A stretch of 29,513 nucleotides of DNA from an uncultured Dysgonomonas sp. (GCA_937995835.1 CALKIV010000078.1:1-29513), one strand, 5' to 3'. Counted from the first letter of the stretch, positions 1 through 8,398 are shown. The notes: generated by a model not told the origin, from the sequence alone. Made by a program: numbers and translations.

Positions 1-12
1 GTGCTTTTAAAG

Positions 13-86
13 TGACCCCGCCAGGGTTCAAACCTGGAACCTTCTGATCCGTAGTCAGATACTCTATTCAGTTGAGCTACGGAGCC
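13..86 (-). tRNA. tRNA-Arg (anticodon ACG)
   Basis: Read on the minus strand the 74 bases fold as a full cloverleaf. The acceptor stem pairs GGCTCCG (80-86) with CGGGGTC (14-20), with two G-U pairs, and position 13 gives the discriminator A. The anticodon loop is CTACGGA, giving anticodon ACG, whose first base is normally edited to inosine to read CGU, CGC and CGA. The T-arm has the usual GGTTTGAACCC core. The 3' CCA is not encoded, so it must be added after transcription. A well-placed promoter lies just upstream. Confidence 0.96.
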
Positions 87-104
87 ATTCCCTAATTGCG
101 ATTG

Positions 105-136
105 CAAATGTACAGAAGCTTATCGAAAAGACCAAA
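105..136 (-). promoter_or_regulatory. Promoter of tRNA-Arg
   Basis: On the minus strand there is a -7 element TACATTTG (105-112) and a -33 TTTG (133-136), with a 20-base spacer measured from the TTG. This fits the Bacteroidota housekeeping promoter. Predicted transcription starts near 98, about 12 bases before the mature tRNA. Confidence 0.75.
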
Positions 137-180
137 TATTAGAAGCTGTTTTTTTATTATATTTTCACTGTGAAATTTCA

Positions 181-1095
181 TCACTCATGTAAGTCCCTTT
201 TTATTAGATAGTTTAGTAGAAGTCTAGGCCTGTCGGTTTGTATGATGTTTGCACCAAGAGAATCGATAAGATAACCATATACAACTTCTTCATTCTCCAA
301 GGCGAGATCATCTGTCAAATTTCCAGATAATGATTTCCACATCGTATTATACCATAATGACGTCTTATCTCGCATATTCTGAGATATCTGCTGTACTGAT
401 TCTAGTGGAGTCTCTGAGAAAGTTAATTCAAATATTTTAGGTTTCATAAAATTCAGAAATGAGGTGATATCATTTTCTGCATATGGAAGATCTAAATTAA
501 CAATAGGCATCAATAAAACAGGAGTAGCTAAATAGTCATGAAAACGAACTCTAGTGTCGGCGAAAGGCATCTCTGTTTTTATAATTGTTGTCTTCTGCAT
601 CTTATGTTTAATCAAAATATTTAGAACCTCACCAATATACCTGTCAGCTTTATCAATATTTAATATAACTCGCCCTTTTGCTAGTGTTAGAGCTTCTTCT
701 AGGGTAGGTATCCCTTCTTGAGTCGGCACGCCTATTCCATTACGTAGTTTTAGAGTTTTAATGTCGCTTAGTTCAATACTATCCACTCTGCCATTGCCAG
801 TTGTGGTACGGTCAAGTGTTTCATCATGCATCAAGATGAAGTGTCCATCTTTAGTTCTCTGGATGTCTATTTCTACAATATCAACTCCCATTTTGATAGC
901 GCTATTGATGCCGGACAAAGAATTTTCGTTGAAGTTACGCCAATCCCCTCTGTGTGCAGATACTAATATTGTCGATTGGTTACGTTCTAATATTTGCATT
1001 CTTATACTATCCGCCCTAGATTGTGCAAATTGTATTTGAGAGGTGAAAATAGCGATGAAAAGGAGAAATGTTTTGATCATATTGCAACGATTCAT
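181..1095 (-). CDS. Secreted glycerophosphodiester phosphodiesterase family protein
   Basis: Predicted to hydrolyse glycerophosphodiesters to glycerol-3-phosphate and an alcohol in the periplasm. About 304 residues from the chosen ATG. A signal peptide occupies roughly residues 1-25 (hydrophobic TFLLFIAIFTSQIQFAQS). The GDPD barrel follows, with AHRG (H48, R49), NEN (56-58), VEIDIQ (E75, D77) and MHDETLDRTTTG (H90), which are the family's metal and catalytic positions. The ATG at 1095 lies 7 bases after the stop of the upstream DUF4230 gene (1103), so the two are probably cotranscribed. An ATG at 1080 also gives a good signal peptide. A longer frame starting at 1128 would overlap the upstream gene and place a polar stretch before the signal peptide, so it is less likely. 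The exact substrate is not determinable. Confidence 0.9.
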   Translation of the reverse strand: MNRCNMIKTFLLFIAIFTSQIQFAQSRADSIRMQILERNQSTILVSAHRGDWRNFNENSLSGINSAIKMGVDIVEIDIQRTKDGHFILMHDETLDRTTTGNGRVDSIELSDIKTLKLRNGIGVPTQEGIPTLEEALTLAKGRVILNIDKADRYIGEVLNILIKHKMQKTTIIKTEMPFADTRVRFHDYLATPVLLMPIVNLDLPYAENDITSFLNFMKPKIFELTFSETPLESVQQISQNMRDKTSLWYNTMWKSLSGNLTDDLALENEEVVYGYLIDSLGANIIQTDRPRLLLNYLIKRDLHE

Positions 1096-1102
1096 TTCTA
1101 AG

Positions 1103-1696
1103 TTATTTGTATTGAGACAAGTTGTCATCGAAAAGAATCGTTACACTATGAAAGCCCATAGCATTGAGCATTGGTGTTAATATCAGGATAGTATTATGTC
1201 TAGCCTCGTCAGTCAGATTTATTTGGTGAGCTCTTCTCTCTAGTTCCGTTTGTGCATATTTGTAGCCTTGATCAAGTAACTCTGCTGACTCCCATAATCC
1301 GTATGATATATCGTATATCTTAGATTGACTATGATCTATCTTTACGTTACAAAGTTCAGGAGGAGGGAGTAGTAAGGCTATGGAATCTCCTGATACCACA
1401 ACTTTGTCTTCGGTTATTTTTGATAAATCAACACATGCTATAATTTCGCCCTTAATAACTAGAGCCGTTTTTGCATTTGGAAGCCATTGTCTCATTTTTT
1501 TATACTCCATGATATCTTGGATACTATATTTTACGACTTCCAAATTACCCATGCTTTCAATCTTGTTAACCACCAAAGAGTGAGTTATCGTATTCTGCTC
1601 TACAGAGGAATCACTAGAGAATAAATGCCTTATATATGCACCAACAAAACACCCCAATAGAAAGATTATAATGCCGAATAGAAGCTTCGATTTCAT
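1103..1696 (-). CDS. DUF4230 family membrane-anchored protein
   Basis: 197 residues. A single N-terminal membrane segment (about residues 5-24, LLFGIIIFLLGCFVGAYI) is followed by an exported domain. The stretch from about residue 46, including ESMGNLEVVKYSIQDI and then ALVIKGEIIACVDLSKI and SIALLLPPPEL, resembles DUF4230. That family is widespread in Bacteroidota and Firmicutes and has no assigned biochemical function. The C-terminal half is helical (SAELLDQGYKYAQTELERRA). It is first in a two-gene minus-strand unit with the downstream phosphodiesterase, 7 bases apart. The family assignment comes from recognised sequence pattern only. Confidence 0.82.
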   Translation of the reverse strand: MKSKLLFGIIIFLLGCFVGAYIRHLFSSDSSVEQNTITHSLVVNKIESMGNLEVVKYSIQDIMEYKKMRQWLPNAKTALVIKGEIIACVDLSKITEDKVVVSGDSIALLLPPPELCNVKIDHSQSKIYDISYGLWESAELLDQGYKYAQTELERRAHQINLTDEARHNTILILTPMLNAMGFHSVTILFDDNLSQYK

Positions 1697-1719
1697 TTAA
1701 TTTAATTTTGTAATTGCAA

Positions 1720-1727
1720 CAAATATA
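1720..1727 (-). promoter_or_regulatory. -7 promoter element for the DUF4230-GDPD pair
   Basis: TATATTTG on the minus strand lies 24 bases before the ATG at 1696, matching TAnnTTTG. I do not see a good TTG at the usual -33 distance. Confidence 0.5.
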
Positions 1728-1761
1728 GGTCATTTACTTAAGATTAACGTATAAAATAAAG

Positions 1762-1791
1762 TTGTGAATTAATAAAATAGGCTTAATTTTG
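1762..1791 (+). promoter_or_regulatory. Promoter of the TPR lipoprotein gene
   Basis: TTG (1762-1764), a spacer of exactly 19 bases, then TAATTTTG (1784-1791). This is a textbook Bacteroidota promoter. Transcription would start near 1798, leaving a leader of about 78 bases before the ATG at 1876. Confidence 0.72.
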
Positions 1792-1875
1792 TAGTCATGG
1801 CTGATCACACAGGCTGTACGCAATACTCGCTTTTTGCACAACGAGCATCTGCCTGATATTTTACACAAAAGCAAA

Positions 1876-2592
1876 ATGAATACAAACAGATTTTATTATT
1901 TAATATTTTTATTGATTATACAGATTGCTGCATGTTCTGAAAAAACAAATCAAGATTTATTTTCAGATTTTGAAGTATCATTTCAAAAAGAACAGTATGA
2001 AGATGGAATTAATATATTGAATAGTATATTGGATACAGATAGCACTACAACCTTGATATATCATGCTAGAGGTTTGTGTTTCCAAAAATTAAGTAAGTAT
2101 AATGAAGCAATAGCAGACTTTTCTAAAGCCATAACATTAGATACTGAAAACATCTATGCTTTAACGCAAAGAGGTTGTTCATATGCTATGCTGGGAGATT
2201 ATAAGAGTGCGCTTGATGATTATAAAAAAGCTATCATTCTTCGAGGGTTTAATGCCTCGGGAGATCATGCCAATAAAAAATATAAACTAAGCAAAAGCGA
2301 GTATCTAAAGATTCCTTTACTCTTCGATATTGTTTACTTAAGGGGGAGAGCTTATTATGAAACATATGACTTAATAAGGGCTCTAGATGATTTTAATCTG
2401 TGTATTGAGTCAGCATCGGAGGCTAGTGTGAATTCTAAATTTAGTAAGTTGCCTGAATGTTATTATTGGAGAGGGCTTACTTATGTACGCATAGGTGAAA
2501 TGAACCGAGCTTGTGAAGACTTTTATGTTGCAGCTGACTCTGGAATAAATCAGGCGTTTGAAGATATTAATAAGCACTGTAAAGTGTATTGA
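1876..2592 (+). CDS. Tetratricopeptide-repeat lipoprotein
   Basis: 238 residues from the ATG at 1876. This start places a lipoprotein signal right at the N terminus: hydrophobic residues 6-17 and a lipobox QIAAC with C20 as the lipidated cysteine. An in-frame ATG at 1834 would add 14 polar residues before the signal and lies in the leader, so it is rejected. TPR-like helical pairs occupy about residues 53-120 (YHARGLCFQKLSKYNEAIADF, then ALTQRGCSYAMLGDYKSALDDY). Further repeats follow an insertion (YLRGRAYYETYDLIRALDDF, then YYWRGLTYVRIGEMNRACEDF). TPRs normally mediate protein-protein contacts. It is probably an envelope-anchored scaffold, but no partner can be named. It stands upstream of an M23 peptidase gene on the same strand, which has its own -7 element. 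Confidence 0.85.
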   Translation: MNTNRFYYLIFLLIIQIAACSEKTNQDLFSDFEVSFQKEQYEDGINILNSILDTDSTTTLIYHARGLCFQKLSKYNEAIADFSKAITLDTENIYALTQRGCSYAMLGDYKSALDDYKKAIILRGFNASGDHANKKYKLSKSEYLKIPLLFDIVYLRGRAYYETYDLIRALDDFNLCIESASEASVNSKFSKLPECYYWRGLTYVRIGEMNRACEDFYVAADSGINQAFEDINKHCKVY

Positions 2593-2685
2593 AGTTGTTT
2601 TTTCTTGGGTAAATATGTTAACCTAAGCTAACGCAAATTAACACAATCTAATATTTATGGTGCCGAAATTTCATTTCATTATTTG

Positions 2686-2693
2686 TATTTTTG
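2686..2693 (+). promoter_or_regulatory. -7 promoter element before the M23 peptidase gene
   Basis: TATTTTTG matches TAnnTTTG and lies 50 bases before the ATG at 2743. No clear TTG is found at the standard -33 distance. Confidence 0.5.
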
Positions 2694-2742
2694 CCATTTC
2701 ATCGCCTAAAGTTAATAAATAGTACAATATAATTATCAGAAA

Positions 2743-3993
2743 ATGAGTCGATTTTTAAAGTATGTTGCATTCTCTTTTTTCCTTTTGATGTCAGTGACAA
2801 ATTGTAAAAAAGAAACAAAAGAAGCAACTGATGATAGTAGACTAAATGAAGAAGAACTTTGTCAGTATGAATATGGAATTAGAGTCGACACGTTAGATAT
2901 TGAAGAATATGTTGTTAAGTCTGGCGATAACTTGTCCGGCATCTTCAATCAATTAGGATTTTCCATAGCCTATGCCGATACAATTGTACGTGCGGCTCAA
3001 GATATTTTGGATCCGAAGAAACTACAAGTGGGGAAAAAATATATAACTCTATCTACACAAGATACTTTACCAGATATAAAATACGTGATTTTTGAAAAAA
3101 GTACAGTTGACTTTTCAGTTGTTGATTTTACTCAAGATTCAGTCAAGGTATATGAGTTTAATAAAAATATAAGCGTCAAAACCCATTATACTGAAGGATC
3201 GATACAATCTAATCTGTGGAATACTATTGCTGAAAGTGGGTGTGATCCTCTATTATCGCTGAAATTGTCAGATATTTATGCATGGCAAATAGATTTTTTT
3301 GATGTCAAAAAAGGAGATGAGTTCAAAGTTATATATGAAATGGCATATATTGATGATAGTATTCCTTTGTATGTTGGGGATGTGAAAAGTGCAATTTTTG
3401 TACATCAAGGTCAGAAGTTTGTTGCTATACCATTTGAACAAGACAGTGTGAGAGAGTTTTTTGATGAAGAAGGCAATAGTCTGCGCAAAGCATTCTTGAA
3501 AGCTCCTCTAAATTTTCATCGCATTTCGTCTAGGTTCTCAAATTCACGATTCCATCCTGTATTGAAAAGATATAGAGCACATCATGGTGTAGACTATGTT
3601 GCGCCTACAGGAACTCCTGTCAGAACCATTGGAGATGGTGTTGTAATTGCAAGAGCATTTCAGAGAAATGGTGGAGGAAATTATCTGAAAATAAAACATA
3701 ACTCTACATATACTACTACTTATATGCATTTGAGCCGGTTTGCTAAAGGGATTGCTGTTGGTACACGCGTGCAACAGGGAACCGTGATAGGCTATGTAGG
3801 GTCTACCGGGTTGTCTACGGGTGCACATCTGGATTTTAGAGTACATAAGAACGGAACACCCATCGATCCGTTAAAGATGGAATCACCTCCAGCATTGCCT
3901 GTGCATGCAGAATTGATGGATAGTTTTAATCTAGTCAAAAAAAGAACTCTTGATGAACTTGAGGCTAAAAGTGTAAAACAATCAGCAGATTAA
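2743..3993 (+). CDS. LysM-like/M23 peptidase lipoprotein (cell-wall hydrolase)
   Basis: 416 residues. The N terminus looks like a lipoprotein signal ending in SVTNC with C21 as the lipid site. Residues about 54-104 form a LysM/OapA-like peptidoglycan-binding segment (YVVKSGDNLSGIF). The M23 domain runs from about 260 to 380: SRF (263-265), HHGVDYVAP with H280 and D284 as zinc ligands, YMHL with H329, and the final motif at 360-366. That last motif reads GAHLDFR, so the classical HxH is HxD here (H362, D364). The protein is expected to cut or remodel peptidoglycan crosslinks in the periplasm. The HxD change could alter zinc binding, or may be a phylum-specific variant that still works. It has its own promoter-like site and no visible terminator before the next gene. 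Confidence 0.9.
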   Translation: MSRFLKYVAFSFFLLMSVTNCKKETKEATDDSRLNEEELCQYEYGIRVDTLDIEEYVVKSGDNLSGIFNQLGFSIAYADTIVRAAQDILDPKKLQVGKKYITLSTQDTLPDIKYVIFEKSTVDFSVVDFTQDSVKVYEFNKNISVKTHYTEGSIQSNLWNTIAESGCDPLLSLKLSDIYAWQIDFFDVKKGDEFKVIYEMAYIDDSIPLYVGDVKSAIFVHQGQKFVAIPFEQDSVREFFDEEGNSLRKAFLKAPLNFHRISSRFSNSRFHPVLKRYRAHHGVDYVAPTGTPVRTIGDGVVIARAFQRNGGGNYLKIKHNSTYTTTYMHLSRFAKGIAVGTRVQQGTVIGYVGSTGLSTGAHLDFRVHKNGTPIDPLKMESPPALPVHAELMDSFNLVKKRTLDELEAKSVKQSAD

Positions 3994-4121
3994 TAGGATA
4001 AGACATTTAACGAAATAGGGAGAGTGCAGAAAATGAATCCTTATTTATATAAAAACCCCATTTAGTCGTTCAAATCGTATTACTTTTGTCTTACTTCTCT
4101 TTATAGATTAAAGAAAGTTAT

Positions 4122-4129
4122 TATCTTTG
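4122..4129 (+). promoter_or_regulatory. -7 promoter element before the GYxV-repeat gene
   Basis: TATCTTTG matches TAnnTTTG. It lies 73 bases before the preferred ATG at 4203 and upstream of the alternative ATG at 4167. The -33 region is not clear. Confidence 0.5.
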
Positions 4130-4202
4130 TAACATTAACTGACCTTAAGCAAAAGATTAGTTGTAATTGACTATACTATTAAGTTTACAAAACGAAAAGA
4201 AA

Positions 4203-5234
4203 ATGAAACTACTATCTACCAAGATTAAGTTAGCTTTTTTAGTTGCCTTTTGGGCTCTAGGAGGGTTGGCTTTAGATGTTTTAGCTGGTGAAAGTCAAGC
4301 TGATAGCAATGATTCATATATGGCAATGTTGGATACTCCTAAAGATGATCAATATAATCGTAGAACCTCGCCTGTACTTCATCAGGATTCAGTGCCTGAT
4401 AAGCGATCTAAGAAGACATATAGTAATTTTGGAGTTGGTTCAGCTGTAACTACAGGCAATGAAACCTCTGCAAGCGCGCAACGTGCAGAGCAAGGTATAG
4501 GTCAAGATGGATATGCCGTGCAACCTGCGACAACTAATCTAGGCTCAGAAGAAGGGTTTCAGAGAAGAAGAGTTGATCCTCAATCGGCTCAATCTCCACA
4601 GAATAAAAATGCGAGACGTAATGATGCTGCCTATGATCGTCAGGCTGCTACATCGGGCTATGGAGGCTATGCTGTGAGATCAGCAGGAGGTAGAGATGTT
4701 AATCAGAAAGCCGTTCCTGCCACTTCGTCCCAAAGTAATGCGGCACCGGCTCCTGGTTATTCAGGTTATGAGCAGCCAAGAACTATCTCGATGAAAAAAA
4801 CTGTAGGAGAGAGTTATGACGGTTATGAAGTTCGTTCACCAGGTGCAACGAATCAAAAGTCGACTCCTAAGAAATCTGATTATGATGAAGATTATGAAGG
4901 CTATGCTGTGAAATCAGCAGGTGGAGCAGAAAACAAGAGTAAAGGTTATACACGACAAAGTAACACCTACTATGATAATTACGATAGTGGTGATAGAACA
5001 TCAAGACTTTATAGGCTTTATGAAGGCACAAAATATTATGACAGAAAAGGTCATCGAGCATCTCTTAACTCTTCAAAAGCTAATGGTATAGTAATTATTA
5101 TGCCTAAAGAAGGTAAAGCTGTTCTTGGTACTGTTGTGCAAGATAGACCAGGCAGTTATATTGTAATTGAAACACCTCAAGGTAGCGAAATATCATTTAA
5201 CTATGATGATATTGATTCTTTGATAGGAATTTGA
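4203..5234 (+). CDS. Exported protein with GYxV(R/K)S repeats, function unknown
   Basis: 343 residues from the ATG at 4203. A frame starting at 4167 would only add a polar N-terminal extension. Residues 1-28 look like a signal peptide (LAFLVAFWALGGLALDVLAG). The middle is low-complexity, rich in Gly, Tyr, Ser, Gln, Asn and charged residues. It carries a recurring motif: GYAVQP near 103, YGGYAVRSAGG at 153-163, YSGYEQP near 186, YDGYEVRSPG near 205 and YEGYAVKSAGG at 231-241. After a Tyr-rich stretch, residues 292-343 (KANGIVIIMPKEGKAVLGTV and onward) look like a compact small beta domain. I do not recognise the family. It follows an M23 peptidase and a TPR lipoprotein, so an envelope role is plausible but inferred only from location. 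A strong terminator follows. Confidence 0.8.
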   Translation: MKLLSTKIKLAFLVAFWALGGLALDVLAGESQADSNDSYMAMLDTPKDDQYNRRTSPVLHQDSVPDKRSKKTYSNFGVGSAVTTGNETSASAQRAEQGIGQDGYAVQPATTNLGSEEGFQRRRVDPQSAQSPQNKNARRNDAAYDRQAATSGYGGYAVRSAGGRDVNQKAVPATSSQSNAAPAPGYSGYEQPRTISMKKTVGESYDGYEVRSPGATNQKSTPKKSDYDEDYEGYAVKSAGGAENKSKGYTRQSNTYYDNYDSGDRTSRLYRLYEGTKYYDRKGHRASLNSSKANGIVIIMPKEGKAVLGTVVQDRPGSYIVIETPQGSEISFNYDDIDSLIGI

Positions 5235-5263
5235 AAGTCACATAGTATATCTAAAATATAGAG

Positions 5264-5294
5264 AGCTACGAACTGCATTGTTTGTAGCTTTTTT
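5264..5294 (+). terminator. Rho-independent terminator of the GYxV-repeat gene
   Basis: A 10-bp stem, AGCTACGAAC (5264-5273) with GTTTGTAGCT (5280-5289, one G-U pair), has a 6-base loop and is followed by a run of T. It ends on the stop codon of the convergent topB gene (5293-5295), so it may also affect the topB transcript. Confidence 0.85.
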
Positions 5295-7335
5295 ATTCTA
5301 ATTTCCCTAAAATATCTCTTAGCTCTTTATCACTAAGAGAATCTCCTACTTCTTTAAAGGTGAGGGTGAAACGACAACCGTTCTTCCACTCAGAGCACCC
5401 ATAGGCCGTTTTACCTTTGATGATTGATCCTTTCTTACATGTAGGACAAAGGATCGGTTGAGGCTTCTTGGTTGTAGATTTCTTTTTGGATGGAGCTTTC
5501 TTTTCCTTTTTCTTGGCTTTTTCTTCTTCTACGGCCTCTTCTATTTTGACATGATTACCACGAGATTGAACAACATTGGATACAATGCTTGTTAACATGG
5601 TTTTCAGTTCTTCAATGAACTGCTTTGGATCATATTCATTACGCTCTATCTGGCGTAATTTGCTCTCCCACATTCCGGTTAGTTCCGCTGATTTTAAAAG
5701 TTCTTCGTCTATGACGCCTATGAGGTCAACTCCTGTTTGTGTTGGAAATAAGTTTTTCTTTTCCTTCCGAATATAATTCCTCTTAAAGAGTGTCTCTATG
5801 ATGGCGGCACGGGTAGAGGGGCGCCCAATTCCGTTCTCTTTTAAGGCATCACGTAGTTCTTCATCATCCACAAGTCGCCCGGCTGTTTCCATTGCTCTTA
5901 GCAATGTTGCCTCGGTGTATGGTCGTGGAGGAGTTGTTTGCTTTTCTAGTAAGCTAGGTTCATGAGGGCCTTTTTCTCCAATCTGAAAATCGGGTAAAAT
6001 ACCCTCTTCATCTTTCTCTTTGTTGTCGTCTTCGTCATTGGTCAATAAGTCTTTGTCAAAAACGACTCTCCATCCAGGGTCAAGAATTTGTTTACCAGTA
6101 ACTTTAAATTCTATTTTGTTGACCTCTCCTAATACAGTGGTTGTAGATATTTTACAATTTGGATAAAAGGCTGCAATAAATCTCCTTGTGATGAGATCAT
6201 AAACCTTTCGCTCATCATTAGATATGTTGTTTGCACGCACGCCTGTTGGTATAATTGCATGGTGATCAGTTACTTTCTTGTTGTCAAAAACTCTTTTGTC
6301 CTTTTTGATTTTCTTAGCAAGTATGGGCGCTGTTAATACTTCATATTCAGCTAGTCCACGCATGATAGAAGGTATCTTGGGAAAGAGGTCGTCACTCAAG
6401 AAAGAGGTGTCTACACGAGGGTAGGTGGTTAGTTTTTTCTCGTATAACGATTGTATTGTCTTTAGAGTTTCCTCAGCGGATAGAGCAAACTTTCTATTAC
6501 ACTCTACTTGCAACGCAGTAAGGTCGAATAATCGCTGTGGATATTCAACGCCTGCTTTTGTAGCAACATCCGTGATTTCAAATTCATGCTCATTAATTGC
6601 AGAAAGGGCAGCTTCGGCTTCTTCTTTCTTGTTAAATCGTCCTTTGGTAACTGAGAATATTGTGTTCCGATAAAGTGTTTTTAATTCCCAGAAAGGTTCA
6701 GGAACGAAGGTGTCTATTTCGTATTGCCGATTTACAATTAGCGCTAGGGTAGGAGTCTGTACTCGTCCAATAGATAGCACAGATCTATTCTGTCCAAATT
6801 TAACGGTGTATAGGCGTGTTGCATTCATCCCTAATAGCCAGTCACCAATGGCTCTGGAAAGACCTGCCTCATATAATTTGTCAAATTCATTTTCTTCATA
6901 TAACTTGTTAAAACCCTCTCGGATAGATTCTTCAGTAAGGGAAGATATCCAAAGCCGCTTGACAGGACATTTGCACCTCGCTTTTTGTAAAACCCATCGC
7001 TGTATAAGTTCTCCTTCTTGCCCAGCATCTCCACAATTTATCACTTGTGAGGCTGCTGAAACTAATTTCTCTATAACTTGAAACTGTCTAATAGCACCAT
7101 CATTGTCAATCAGCTTGATACCAAATCGAGGAGGAATCATTGGTAGATATTCTAGTGACCAACGCTTCCACTGTGGTGCATATTCGTGGGGCTCTTTTAG
7201 GGTGCAAAAATGACCGAATGTCCAAGTGACTTGATAGCCATTACCTTCAAAGTATCCACCCTTGGAAGATGTAGCTCCTAAAACAGAGGCTATTTCACGA
7301 GCAACACTTGGTTTTTCAGCTATACAAACTTTCAT
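5293..7335 (-). CDS. topB: DNA topoisomerase III (type IA)
   Basis: 680 residues, full length for the family. It relaxes or decatenates DNA by passing strands through a transient 5'-phosphotyrosine break. The TOPRIM domain begins MKVCIAEKPSVAREIASVLG (E7 conserved) and contains CGDAGQEGE (D103, E107). The second acidic position of the usual DxDxE is Gly here, as in many Bacteroidota TopB-like proteins. The active-site tyrosine is Y305 in KLTTYPRVDTSFLS. GRPSTRAAIIE belongs to the C-terminal core. A lysine-rich linker precedes a four-Cys zinc ribbon (CPTC...GCSEWKNGC). TopB homologues are common on conjugative elements, but no relaxase, tra gene or integrase lies nearby, so this looks like a resident chromosomal copy. 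It converges with the GYxV-repeat gene and lies downstream of panB after a hairpin. Confidence 0.95.
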   Translation of the reverse strand: MKVCIAEKPSVAREIASVLGATSSKGGYFEGNGYQVTWTFGHFCTLKEPHEYAPQWKRWSLEYLPMIPPRFGIKLIDNDGAIRQFQVIEKLVSAASQVINCGDAGQEGELIQRWVLQKARCKCPVKRLWISSLTEESIREGFNKLYEENEFDKLYEAGLSRAIGDWLLGMNATRLYTVKFGQNRSVLSIGRVQTPTLALIVNRQYEIDTFVPEPFWELKTLYRNTIFSVTKGRFNKKEEAEAALSAINEHEFEITDVATKAGVEYPQRLFDLTALQVECNRKFALSAEETLKTIQSLYEKKLTTYPRVDTSFLSDDLFPKIPSIMRGLAEYEVLTAPILAKKIKKDKRVFDNKKVTDHHAIIPTGVRANNISNDERKVYDLITRRFIAAFYPNCKISTTTVLGEVNKIEFKVTGKQILDPGWRVVFDKDLLTNDEDDNKEKDEEGILPDFQIGEKGPHEPSLLEKQTTPPRPYTEATLLRAMETAGRLVDDEELRDALKENGIGRPSTRAAIIETLFKRNYIRKEKKNLFPTQTGVDLIGVIDEELLKSAELTGMWESKLRQIERNEYDPKQFIEELKTMLTSIVSNVVQSRGNHVKIEEAVEEEKAKKKEKKAPSKKKSTTKKPQPILCPTCKKGSIIKGKTAYGCSEWKNGCRFTLTFKEVGDSLSDKELRDILGKLE

Positions 7336-7402
7336 TTATTATTCTAACAATTATTTAAAAATATATGACTCTGCTCTTTGTGAGGCAGTTTGCTAATTAA
7401 GA

Positions 7403-7435
7403 TTAAGGCAGATGATCAAAAGACATCTGCCTTAA
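7403..7435 (-). terminator. Hairpin terminator between panB and topB
   Basis: A perfect 12-bp inverted repeat, TTAAGGCAGATG (7403-7414) and CATCTGCCTTAA (7424-7435), has a 9-base loop. It follows the panB stop (7542) by about 100 bases. The downstream T-tract on the minus strand is weak, so termination efficiency is uncertain. Confidence 0.65.
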
Positions 7436-7541
7436 TATAGATTTATAACCAGAGAATACTTTTTTTTATAGATAATGTAAAAGTTTGGTGTGTGCTAGTA
7501 CTCTTTTAAATATCTTGGAAAAACGGTATCTCGAGTGTGGT

Positions 7542-8366
7542 TTAGTAGCTCTCTTTTTCGTTAGGAAAATCGGAACTTTTAACATCTTTAATATAATTCT
7601 GAAGTGCATCTGTTACAACAGTATGCAAGTCTGCATATTGACGTAAGAACTTAGGGGTAAACCCTTTATTCATGCCTAACATATCTTGCATCACTAATAC
7701 CTGACCATCCACATCTGGTCCGGCACCTATGCCAATGACAGGAATCTCTAATTGTTTAGCTATTTTTTTTGCTAATTGAGCTGGAATTTTTTCTAGCACC
7801 AGTGCAAAACAGCCTAAACGCTGGAGAAGCAATGCATCTGCGATCAATTTTTTAGCTTCTTCTTCATCAGTAGCTCTTAAACCATAGCCTCCATATCTAT
7901 TTATTGATTGAGGCATCAATCCCAAATGTCCCATTACGGGAATATTGGCATTAATTATTTTTTTTATGTCTTCAGCTATTTCTTCTCCACCCTCTATTTT
8001 AACTGCGTCAACACCGGTCTCTTTAATTACTTTGATAGCATTATCTAAAGATTTATAAGGATTTCCCGATACTGATCCAAAAGGCATATCTACAACAATT
8101 AATGCATGCTTTGTCGCTCTCGCAACAGACTGACCATGATAGATCATTTGCTCCAGAGTCATTGGTAGTGTTGTCTGGTTTCCCGCCATGACATTCGATG
8201 CAGAGTCGCCAACAAGGATAATTTCTATGCCTGCTTGGTCTATAATAGATGCAAAAGAATAATCATATGCAGTAAGCATAGAGATTTTTTCATTTGCTTT
8301 TTTCATTTCAGAAAGATATTGAGAGGTGATCTTTCTCTTTTTTTCTGAGCTTAAATACGTTGACAT
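7542..8366 (-). CDS. panB: 3-methyl-2-oxobutanoate hydroxymethyltransferase
   Basis: 274 residues, normal length. It transfers a hydroxymethyl group from methylenetetrahydrofolate to 2-oxoisovalerate, making ketopantoate, the first committed step of pantothenate and CoA synthesis in the cytoplasm. Family motifs are intact: MLTAYDYSFA, LVGDSASNV with D54, VVDMPFGSV with D93, and VKIEGG with E125 as metal ligands. The catalytic Glu is E192 in LVLEKIP. GHLGLMPQS and IGIGAGPDVDGQVLV are also typical. No panC or panD neighbours are present, so the pathway is dispersed. A -7 promoter element lies just upstream, suggesting a monocistronic unit. Confidence 0.97.
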   Translation of the reverse strand: MSTYLSSEKKRKITSQYLSEMKKANEKISMLTAYDYSFASIIDQAGIEIILVGDSASNVMAGNQTTLPMTLEQMIYHGQSVARATKHALIVVDMPFGSVSGNPYKSLDNAIKVIKETGVDAVKIEGGEEIAEDIKKIINANIPVMGHLGLMPQSINRYGGYGLRATDEEEAKKLIADALLLQRLGCFALVLEKIPAQLAKKIAKQLEIPVIGIGAGPDVDGQVLVMQDMLGMNKGFTPKFLRQYADLHTVVTDALQNYIKDVKSSDFPNEKESY

Positions 8367-8390
8367 AATTGATTTTTAATTTTGAAAACA

Positions 8391-8398
8391 CAAAGTTA
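8391..8398 (-). promoter_or_regulatory. -7 promoter element for panB
   Basis: TAACTTTG on the minus strand matches TAnnTTTG and is 24 bases before the panB ATG, predicting a very short leader. The -33 element is T-rich but not a perfect TTG at standard spacing. Confidence 0.55.

Noticed and set aside
5293..7335. topB as a mark of a conjugative transposon
   Set aside because: No relaxase, tra, mob or integrase gene and no change in composition nearby; the neighbours are housekeeping and envelope genes.
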